DNA of 64,000 nt from NCBI RefSeq assembly GCF_009903625.1, contig NZ_CP047569.1, forward strand, positions 2,582,501-2,646,500. Reading direction: 5' to 3'. Below the pieces are notes generated by a model. The model ran no database searches. It was not told where the DNA came from and worked only from the letters and a program-made list of their open reading frames with translations. Positions within the stretch are counted from its first letter, which is position 1. Every line of letters starts with the position of its first letter. Made by a program: the position numbers and the translations under genes. The stretch is from Microbulbifer sp. ALW1 (GTDB lineage Bacteria; Pseudomonadota; Gammaproteobacteria; Pseudomonadales; Cellvibrionaceae). Positions 50,701 to 62,700 of this stretch are shown piece after piece.

Positions 50701-53700
50701 TATCCGAAACCGGTATCTGCGCTACGATGCCGCTGGCCAACTAACTGGCGAGCTAAATGCGCAACAGTTGGCTGATATCGCCGGAACGCTCGGTATCACC
50801 CTGAACAGTAATGGCGCGACCGAATTAACGAAAACGCAGCTGGATACGGCAATTGACACCCACAATCAAGGGGTGCGTCATATCTATAGCAGTGCTGGCC
50901 GCTTAATCGAAAGTCAGGATACCCAGGGTAACAGTACGCACTACATCTACGATGAGCGCGGTCAGCTTGTCTACCTGATTGTCGAGGATGCGCAAACTCA
51001 AAAGGCCAGCGTTACCGAGACCCGTTATAACGTCTTTGGTGATGCCCGCAGCAGCCGCGGCTATGCCCAGAAATTTGATCTTAGTGATGGACCTACCAAT
51101 AGCGCACTCAACAACGCACTCGCAAACGCGCAGGGCGCAGTAACTGGCGAGCTGGAGTCGCTTGTAGGCGGCTTGGCGGACGATGGCCGCGACCGTGTAA
51201 CCAGCTATCACTACAACACCCGTGGCCAGCTGGCGACCGTATTGCGTCAGGTTATAGACAGCCAGAGCCAGCCCGCGTCGCTGACCACCACCAATGACTA
51301 CACAACCTGGGGCGAACTGAAAACCGTTACCACCGATATCGGCGCGATCGACCAGGCGGGAAGTGAAACTCGGGTCAGCAAATTTACCTATGACAATCGC
51401 GGCCTCCAGCTCACTAGCGTGCAGGATTCCGGCGCGTTACCTGCGAACCTGAATATCACCAGCAGCCAGGAATACGATGCCTTTGGTCGTGTCACGCAAG
51501 CCACCGATGCGCGTGGCAACACCAGCTATTACGACTATCAGGACCAGGGTCGTACCGTTGTGGTCACAGATCCGCTGGGCAATGCCGCTACCAGCAGCTA
51601 CGACGCCTTCGGCCGCGTACTCACCACCATCGACGCTCTAGGTCAGGCCACCAGCTACGCCTACAGCATCGACGCCGCGACCGGCGAACAGACCACCAGT
51701 GTCACCCTGCCCGGCGGCATCACTACCCATAGCACTAGAGACAGCTTCGGCCAGATCCTCCGCGTCGTGGACGGGGAGGGCAGCGAGACGCGCTTTGCCT
51801 ACGACCTCAACGGCAACCTCACCCGCAGCGAGCAGACCATTGACGGCCAGAGCATCGTCACCTCTGAAAACCAATACAACGCCGCCAATCAACTGATCGA
51901 AACTTTCGACGGCGAGGGGCGCAAGGTTCGCTACAGTTACGACGCCAACAACCGCGTACTCACTCAGAGTATCGACCCGGATACTCTCAATCTTCAGACT
52001 CAATATGCCTACGATGGTTTTGGGCAAACGGTTACCGTCACAGACGCCGAGGGGCGACAGGTGGCCACCAACTATGATGCGTTGGGTAATAAAACACAGG
52101 TAATCGTCGACCCTGACGGCCTTGCCCTGACAACGACTTATAATTATGACGCCAACAGCAATGTTACCAGTGTCACCGACGGCAATGGAGACACTACTTA
52201 CTACGCCTACGATGCGCTGAATCGTTTGCGTTTTGTGGTAGATGGCAACCGGCATGTACGGGAGACTGTTTACGACGCGTCGGGAAATGTGGTGCAGAGC
52301 AAGCAGCACGAAGCCGCACTTCCAGTTGCCGTTAGCGACCTTTCGGAAAGCAGTATTGATAATTACCTGGGAGGTATTTCTGCGGATAGCGTCGCACAAT
52401 CCACGCGCTACTTTTACGACGCCGCCGGCCGTCAGCGCTATAGCGTTGATTCAGCGGGCTATGTGATTGAAAACCAAATCGATGAGCTCGGCCGGGTGAC
52501 AGGAATCCATAAGCACGCCACCCCGGTGGATGCTGGATTGGATGATGTCGGCATCACCAGCGCGATAGCCGGTCTGCAAAACAACCTGCTGTCCGAAAAT
52601 TTTTCCGGGGATTTAAGCCAGAGCTTCAAAGGCAATTACATCGATGGTCCGGATGGCGTTGTGGATCAGGTCGACGGTCGCCTTGTGTTTGTACATAAGG
52701 ACGCCGCTGGCGCCGGGGATGCCTGGCCCGAGATTGAGACACAAAAGACCTTCCGCATGGACGGTGAGGTCGCGGTCAAGTACGAGATTACCACCGGTGC
52801 AACATCAGAAGATGCCTACCTGACAGCCGGTATTAAAAACGATGGTCAGGGAAGTAGCGTCTACCGTCATGGTGTTTACTTCGACGGTCAAAACATCCGT
52901 GCGCACACCATTGAAGCCGGCGTACACGGCTATGTAGATCTGGGTAGTGCAGGCGCGGATACCACTTATATCGTGGAGCAAGAGGTGGTTGGCAACACTT
53001 CTACCGTTTACGTCTATACCAAGGGCACGACCCGAGTTTCTGGTTGGTCCCACAGCCTGCAGGTCGATGAAAACACCTGGGGCACCGTCAACTTCCGCGC
53101 ACACGGCTGGCAGACCGAAGGGGCCCCTAATACAGAGACCTATCTGGACAATCTGGTTCTCTACAAAAAGAACACCGAGTCCCGCAGCACTTACAGCTTC
53201 TACAACGACAAAAACGAACGCCAGTTTGTTGTGGATGAAGCGGGCTATGTCAGCGAGTACCGGTATGACGCCAACGGTCGTGTAACGGAGGTTACCCGCT
53301 ATGACTTTACGGTGGATGCCCGGGTTCAGAATACCGCCGGCATGGCGGCACTGATTGCCGCCAGCAACCCCGAAAGTACATCCACCTACACTACCTACGA
53401 CGAAGCCGGTCGCGAGCGCTTCTTTATCGATGGCGATGGCTATGTCAGCGAGACTCTGTACGACAACTCGGGCATGGTGGTAGAGCATAAGCGGTATGCG
53501 GAGAAATATTCTGGCTTCGGATACAGCGATGCCGAGCTGGCAACATTTACCTCCGGTCAGTTTGGCAGTGCTGTCTTGTCAAATAGAAGCTTCTACGACG
53601 CGGCAGGGCGGACTCTGTTCGAAGTCAATGAGGCTTTGGAAGTTACAGAGTACAAATATGACAATACCGGAAAAGTATCCCAGGTAATTCGCTACGAGGC

Positions 53701-56700
53701 GATCGATGGGGCGGATGCAAGTAGCGCTGAATCCATTCGCGGCCAGGTAGATTTACTCGCCGTTACCGCCTTCACGGAGACCTACAAATACGATAGCGCC
53801 GGGCGAAACGTATTGTCCATCGACAATGCGGGTGAAGTCACTCAGCGCTTGTACAACAACGATGGTACCGTGTCTCGTATATCCGTATATGCAGATAACA
53901 TCACTAGTGCGCAACTTGATTTTGATGCAGATGGTATTTTGCAACACCTGCGCGATAGCGGGAGTGAGCGACGTGATGATTTCAAGTTCTATGACGAAAT
54001 TGGTCGAGTAATATATGTTCTCGACACTGAAGATCGTCTCACGGAGTACCGGTATGATGCCTTTGGCAACATCGAAGATACCCTCACGTATGGCTCGTTG
54101 TTGGTAACACGGGTAGATCCCGAAAACCCCTTGCTCGCAGACTTGCAAAGCGCGCTGGACAGTTATCCCTATGAAACCTCTGCGCGGAAAACCAGTTCCG
54201 AATACGATTCCTTAAATAGGAAGCTCTCTGCAACAGACGGTGAAGGTAACACCGAATATTTCCGATACGATGCATTCGGGAACCTGCAATTCTATACAAA
54301 CAAAGCGGGTTCTTACGCCCTCGATCCCCAATATACCTGGGAGTATGTATACGATTCGAGAGGTAATCGTACCTTCGAATATTCTCCTGAGGTCGAGTTC
54401 TATACTGCCGGCCATCAAACGGTAGATGGTGAGCTTGCACTTTCCGAGCAAACGACAAAGGTCCAGGCACAGGTCGTCACCGAGACAACCTACGATGCCT
54501 ATGGCCGCGTAGTGGATCGAACAGAAGGTATCATGAAGCAGGGTGAGGGGTCGCTGGATCACTCTTTCGCAAGAACGACCACATACGGATATGACAATCG
54601 CGGAAATCAGATATCCATAGATTATCCAATGGTAACGGAAACAGCGTCGGATGCCTCTATTATCGGTACGCCCCGCGTGGAAACGCTGTATGACGGGTTT
54701 GGCCGTGCAGTGGCAAACAAGAATGTGCGCGGTCACGTATCATACAAACTGTACGATAGCGAAGGTCAGGTTAAGTATGAGATTGATGCAGAAGGCTATG
54801 TCACCGAATATGGTTACGATTTTAAGGGTAACCAAACGTCCGTATTGCGATATGCAGAGCGCTGGTCGGGTATAGGGGCGCAGGGCTTTAACGAAATTCA
54901 GCTGGCGGATCTTGAAGCGGATCTAGCTGCGTCAGAATATCTCGATAACGACGACAATCGGACGTTAACGCGTCTGTTCGATGCGAGCAACCGAATCACC
55001 GAAGTTATGCAGGAGAAAATCGAATATTTTGATTCGGCTACAGGTGTTCGAAAGATAGGGGCACCAACAACCAAATATACCTATAACCAGTATGGTGAGC
55101 TTGCGCTCGAGCAGGTGAAAATTAGTGGTGACGATTATGTAGAGGGGGAGGAAGACAGCAATCCGCTCTATTTGTCGACTTATCACTATTACAATGATAA
55201 CGGCGAAAGAGTGCTTACTATCGATCCGGAGGGATATGTCACCAAATGGGACTACAATCTTTTTGGCCAAGTATCGTTAGTTACCGAATTCGCCCGGGCG
55301 ATCGATGTCTCCACAGGGCTGGATATTAATGAAAAGCCAAACGATCCGGCACCGGTCTATTCGAACAGTCCGCTACCTTCCGGATATGACAGAGTTACGC
55401 AATATCTCTATGACAATCGTGGTTTGCGAACTACTGAGAGCCGATTAAGTCTAGCGTTCCATAGCTATTCCGAATCTGTAGCTCTTACATCAACATCGAG
55501 CGGTGCAATACATACGCACACAAAATACGATAGCCTGGGGCGGGCCTTTCTAACCGAGACCGAGATAGGTCCAGACGAAACTCTAAGCACTACGCTTACA
55601 TACAACACTCTAGGGCATGTGATTTCTACCGAAGAAACCGCTCGCTCTGTCATTGCCGATATATCTGATGACAGTACTTTCTCAGGTGTGGCTTCCGATT
55701 ATGATATTGCCAACGAGGCTTTGCTGGGCACCGATGCTAACGGCGTGCTTGACGAAGTTATTCCATTTACGGCCTACCAGTACGACATTTTCGGAAACGT
55801 TGTTAAAGAGCACGTTTACGCAGAGTATAAAAACCCGGAAATCGACAATACTTCGCATCAAGACAAAATTTCATTCTACGCGTACAACGAACTCGGACAA
55901 AAGATTGCTGAAGTTCAGGCCAATGACAGTGATGGTCAAAGCAATGCGACGACCAAGCGTTATGCCTACGACTTAGCGGGTAACGTACTCGAAGTCTCCC
56001 AGCAGTATTCCAATAACGGATCCGCAATCCCGCTTCTAGCCAAAACATCATACGAATACAACAAAAATGGGCAGCAAATTACGACTGTTGTTGACCTGAG
56101 TGATTCTGCCCAGTTGAACTATGGGGATCAAACCGTAGGTGATGAGCGCATTGAGGTAGATTACAACGCGTTCGGTGAGGTTAAGGCGCGCGGTGATAAC
56201 CGTGGCAGCTTTCAGGAAAGCTTTACCTATAACGATGGTGGAAACCTCGCGGTAGGCACCGATGCCAAAGGTAACCCCGTAGAGTATTACTACGATCTCT
56301 CCGGGCGTTTGACAAAAGAGGTTTCACGGATTGGCGGTGAGACCATCTATCGCTACGATCGTAATGGCAATGCAGTCGAAACCCAGTTGCAGTCTCATAC
56401 ACAAAATTTCTCATTGGGCGTTGGCAACGAGGTCACAGTCGCCAAGCTCGTTAAGAAATCCTTTGACCGTTGGGGTAATACCTTAACCGTTACTGACGGC
56501 GGTGGCACGGATGCGAATTCGGCCAATACCACGACCTATATGTACAACCACAATGACCAGGTTGTATTCGAACAGAAGGCGATGGTAAAGGTTACCGGTG
56601 CAGACGGTGAAACTTGGGAAGAGGCACCGATTATCAGAAGTTACTATGACAAGTGGGGTAACTTAATCGCTGTCTCTGATGCGCGGGAAGACGGAAATGT

Positions 56701-59700
56701 AGGTACAGCTTCAATCGATGAGCTGGACTACACGCATTTTTATCAGTACGACAAGTTTAATCGCCTGGTGAAGGAGATCGATACCGGCGGGAACGAAACG
56801 CACTACGCTTATGACGTTTTCAATCGTCAGGTTGCAAAACAGGATGCGCTGAGCAAGATTGCCATAACGGAGTACGATCGACTCGACAATATCACTCGCC
56901 TGGCGGATCTTCGTTATGACAATAATGATGCTGCCTATATTCAGGAGATCATCAAGCATTCCTATAACGAGTTAAATCACCAGATCTCTACATCAATTGC
57001 GCATAGTAAATCTAATCAGGATGGCAGTACGGTATTTGCTACCTCGCTCACCGATTATGATGTGCGCGGTAATGTCGTGCGGACGCAAAGTGCAGAACAC
57101 CTAAATGGTGCCGAGGATGGCTACCAGGGCGTGGTGAGAGTCTACCGTTTTGACGAGCGCGGTAGAAAAATTCTGGATCAGTACGGCTATACACCTGAGC
57201 TTGATGCAGATGCTGGAAGTCAAACCTGGTCCTATGACTATTACGGAAATACCACAGCATATAAGGATCTCGGTGACGTAAATTATGCCTACGAGTACTT
57301 CGAAAATGGTTTGCTGAAGCGTAAGGTCCACGATGGTCACGTGGGAACAGCAGAGGCCGGCGTCTATTACACCTACTATGAAAACGGCGCACTCAAGACT
57401 ATTGAGGACTACGGCACGCCTGGCGATGATAACAGCCGTACGTTGACTGCTCGCTATGAATACGACGCAAACGGTCAGAGAACGTACGAATACGTCGGCG
57501 GTAGTGACACGTTCGGAAATGCTTACCGGCAAGAAACTCACACTCTCTATGATGATCATGGGAGAATTGGTCGCGTCTATGTTCATGACTTGGAACAAGA
57601 TGTCGTCACCATGGATACAGCGTACAAATACGACGAGGTCGGTAACCGCCGTGTCGTGATTGTTACCTCACAGTACGATAAAAGCTATGTCCCGCGTGTT
57701 AACAACGCGCCTACAGTTCAGGTCGTTATTGGAGATAAGTCAGCTCCGGAGTATGACAACCAGATTATTAATCTTGGTATTGATATTTTTAACGATACTG
57801 ATCAGGGTGACACGCTCAGTATCAATGCCTACCTTCGCGGCTGGGACAGCCATGAGATTTATTATGAGGGGGTAACCTATCCATACCACGTGCGGAGCAA
57901 TGAACTGTTGGCCGCGCCGGACTGGTTGGAAGTGATCTACAACGAGTCGACAGGTTTGTTGCAGCTGAAAACGACGGCACCTCCGGCTTCTACCTTGACA
58001 GAGAAAAATTTCGGTTCTCGCCAGCCCAATAATGGTGCTGTTGCAGGCGAATATGAAATTATATTGATTGCGCGTGATTCGGCGGGTGCGACCGCAGAAA
58101 CTTCGTTTAATCTTCAGATGACTGAGCGGGCCAATGAGGCGCCTGTAAAGCTTGTCGACGTTGCGCCCGTTAACATCAATGAGCTGGAAACTGAGTCTTT
58201 CCCCCTCGGGCAAGTGTTCTCTACAGAAGAGTGGGATACTTTATCCTATGACATTTCCATGCGCAGGTGGCAGCCGAGCTATGTGGGAAGCGGTCAATGG
58301 GATTATTCCGCGCAGGAGACTTCCGTGCCAGGTTGGATCGAATTGCGTGAGGGGGAAGACGGGCTTTATCTGGATGTGACTTATCCACCGTCGGGAGCAT
58401 CGGAAGGCTCATTCCTCAATGGCCCAACGGAACCCGGAACCTACCAACAGCCTGATTCAGCCGGTAATGGCGAGTATCTGATTTTCCTGACTGCTACAGA
58501 TTCACGTAATGCTACGACGCGTGAGGAATTTACGCTCTCTGTCGCTCCGTACGATAATCAGAAGCCAGTTGTTCACGTTGGTTCTGCTACCGAGCTCGCG
58601 CTCAAAAACGCGCAAATAGATGAAGGTACGGATATCAGTTCCTTGAACTTGTCTTTAGATGGCTTGTTCTCGGATCCCGAGGATTTTGATCTTAACGTAA
58701 GTCTCCACAGTGCTCCCAGCTGGCTGTCTTACAATGAGACTCAAAAACGCTTTGAGGGTACACCACCTGCCACATACGTCGACTTAAACTTTGACGTGAC
58801 GGTACGCGCAACTGACGAGCGCGGTACTTCAACCGACTATACCTTCACTATCGATGTAGCAAACATCAACGATGCGCCCTGGACGGTGTTGGCTACGCCC
58901 GATACCTATACGGTAAAAGGGGGAGACAGTCTTCCTATTGATTTGGATGATGTCTTTGTTGATCCAAACGGCGATGCACTGACCTACACGGTTAAATATA
59001 ACGGCAGTACGCAATTACCCAGTTGGATTACCCTGGAGTCAGGTATAGTTCGCGCGACCCCGTCTGCGCTTTCGCAGATCGGTGACCACATTCTCGAGTT
59101 TATCGCATCCGATGGCAGTTTGACCAAGGCGCACACGGTAACTTTAACCGTTGAGGATGCGGTAAATACGTCACCGCTAGCCAATGGCTCCATCTCTGCT
59201 CAGGTAACTAACGAGCTAGCAATCGAATCGATTCCCCTTGGGACGAACCTGTTTACGGACTCCGGCTGGTTCGAAACACTCGACCTATCACTGGAAATGA
59301 AGCGTTGGACTCCAATCGGATCGCCGCAGAACGGACAGTGGAACTATGTTGAGACCACGCGTGCGGCTGCTCCGGATTGGATGCAGATTCGCAAGTCCGG
59401 AAACAATTACTTCCTCGATATTGTCAAGCCAGATTCCGGTGTTTCTTCGGAAGGGCTGCTACATGGAATGAACGCCCCACATCCTTCTCAGCAGCCGGGG
59501 GGGGAGGGCAATGGCACCTTTGCCATATATCTCGTAGGAACCGATAGGCAGGGAGCGCGTGCAGAATTTTTATTCCAAGTCACCGTTGAGCCATATGTAA
59601 ACAGTAAACCTGTTGTGAATACTGGTTCTGCTGTCGAACTTGCTTTTAGGAATGTTTCGGTTACTGAACAAACCAATATCAGTAGTCAGAATCTAACACT

Positions 59701-62700
59701 CGATGGACTGTTTAGTGATCCAGAAGAGTTTGGTTTGACGATTGATGTTACAAGCGCGCCAAGTTGGCTTTCATACAATGAAGTTGAAAAGCGCTTCGAA
59801 GGTACTGCACCTTTAACATTCCAGGATCTTTCCTATGATGTGACAGTGCGCGCAACAGACGAGCGTGGCGCGCATGCAGACTATACCTTCACCGTTATTG
59901 TCGATAATGTAAACGACGCGCCATGGTTAGCACTGGGTACGCCCAGTACCTATACCGTAAACGGTGGGGATACCCTCCCAATTGCGCTTGACGATGTATT
60001 TAGTGATCCGAATGGCGATGCGCTGACTTACACCGTTAAGTACAACGGTAGTACTTCAATCCCTTCGTGGATCTTCTGGGATAGTGCAAATGGAGCACTG
60101 TCTATTACCCCTGATGCACTTTCTCAGATAGGCAACCACTCGCTCGAATTTATTGCCTCCGATGGTAGCCTGACAAAGTCGCATACTGTTACCTTGACGG
60201 TGGTCGATTCACTCAATAGCGCTCCGACCGTAAACGGCACGGTTACCAATAAGGTGACCAACGAACTGAAAACCCAGTCGATTTTCTTGGGCTCAAGCCT
60301 CTTCTCGGACGGGGATTGGTTGGACACGGTCGAGTTGTCGCTGGAGATGAAGCGGTGGACCCCAATGGGTGCGCCGCAAAACGGTCAGTGGTCCTACGTG
60401 GAAACAACACGTGCTGACGTGCCCGATTGGATGAAGATTCGCAAGTCCGGTGATAACTATTACCTGGATATTACCAATCCGCCGGTCGGCGTAGCGGAAC
60501 AGGGGTTCCTGCATTCGCTTGCGGCACCGAACCCCAGTAGAGACCCGAGTTCCACCGGGGATGGTAAGTTTGCTATTTATCTGGTAGCGACGGACCGTCA
60601 CGACGCGCGCTCGGAAATCGAGTTTGAAGTAAATGTCAACCCTTACATTAATAGTAAACCTGAGGTAAATACCGGTGCTGCGGTTGAGCTGGCGTTACGC
60701 AACGTAGAGATTGTCGAGCAGAATAGTATCAATTCGATGAATCTCACTCTGGAGGGTTTGTTTTCCGATCCGGAAAATCGTCCTCTGACAATCTCACTGG
60801 TGAACAAGCCTGGATGGTTGACCTACGATGAGGCCGAGAAGCGCTTTGAAGGCACCGCACCGTCAATATTCCAGGACACTACCTACACAGTGAAGGTGCG
60901 TGCGACGGATGAACGTGGCGAATATATCGATTACACATTTACTATCGACTCCATCAACCTGAACGATCGTCCGCGCGTGGCGGATGCGCGGGTCTACTAC
61001 TACGTAACCGGTGGTGGTAGCGAAACCATCAACATGAACACCATGTTTGTCGACGACAACGGTGACGCACTGTCGTTCACCGCGAAATACAATGGCGGCA
61101 CCTCGATCCCGGGTTGGTTGAGCTGGAACAGTGGCACCGGTCTTTTGACGGCGACACCCAATGCCGTTTCGCAAGTTGGTGAGCATACCCTAGAGTTCGT
61201 CGCCTCCGATGGCAGCCTGACGAAATCCCATACTGTCACCTTGACGGTACTGGACCCGGTCAACAACGCTCCCAGTGCTAACGGTTCCATAACGAACAAG
61301 TCAACTAACGAGTTGAAGACTCAATCTATTCTGCTGGGTAGTAACTTATTTTCGGATGGGGATTGGCTTGACACTCTAGATATCTCGTTAGAGATGAAAC
61401 GCTGGACACCAACTGGCGCCCCTCAGAATGGGCAGTGGAACTACGTGGTGACCACTAGGGCATCGGCACCTAGTTGGATGGAAATTCGAAAGGCTGGAAA
61501 TAATTACTACCTGGATATCACCAACCCGCCAGTAGGCGTATCGACGCAGGGGCACTTGAATAGTCTCAGCGCACCAGATCCTTATAGAGACCCCAGTGCC
61601 GCAGGCAGCGGCGACTTTGGCATTTATCTGGTGGCTACCGATAGAAGGGGGGCCAGGGCAGAGCACGAGTTCGAAGTTAGCGTTGCTCCTTATGTGAACG
61701 TCAAACCCACGCTGAATACTGGCTCTGCAGCTGAGATGCAATTCAGAAATGTCTCCATGACAGAACAGACCAATATCAGTAACAAGAACCTGACGCTGGA
61801 TGGACTGTTTAGTGATCCGGAAAACCGTGGTTTGACATACAGTATTGTCACCAAGCCCGGATGGCTTGTTTACGACAATACCGACAATCGTTTTGAAGGC
61901 GTTGCTCCGGCAATCACTCAGGACACAAACTACACAGTGAAGGTACGTGCTACCGATGAACGTGGTGCTTATACGGACTATACGTTTACTATTGCCTCAA
62001 TCAATGTGAACGACGCACCGTCGCTGACAAACGGTACAACGACTTACAGTGTCACTGGTGGTTCCAGCCGCTCAATCGGTCTCGATGACTTGTTCTCGGA
62101 TCCCAATGGCGATGCACTGTCGTATACCGTGAAGTATAACGGTAGTACCAGTTTGCCCAGTTGGATCACCTACAACGCCACGTCGCATGTGGTCAAGGCT
62201 ACGCCGACGGCATTGTCGCAGATTGGTAACCACACGCTGCAGTTTATTGCATCCGATGGATCTTTGACCAAAAGCCATACAATTACCCTGAGTGTTTCGG
62301 ATTCAGTGAACAGTGCGCCCACCGCGAATGCTTCCATTTCGAACAAAACTGCGCGGGAGCTCGAGAGTAAGAGTATTAATCTCGGCTCCAACCTGTTTAC
62401 CGATGTCGATTGGCTGGAAGATCTGACGTATTCTGCGGAGATGAATAAGTGGAATGTTACCGGTACTCCGGTGAACGGAAACTTCAGCTATTCCCTGACC
62501 AAAACCGGGCTTCCTAGCTGGATGAAGCTGCGCGTATCCGGTGGCACTTTCTACCTCGATATCACCAACCCGCCGGCCGGGGCCTCCACCGGAGCGTTCT
62601 TCAATCAGCCCAATTACCCGAATCCGAGTGCGACACCTGGCTCTGATGAGAGCCAGTACTATATCTATGTCAAGGCGACCGACCGCCGCGGTGCGGTAAA

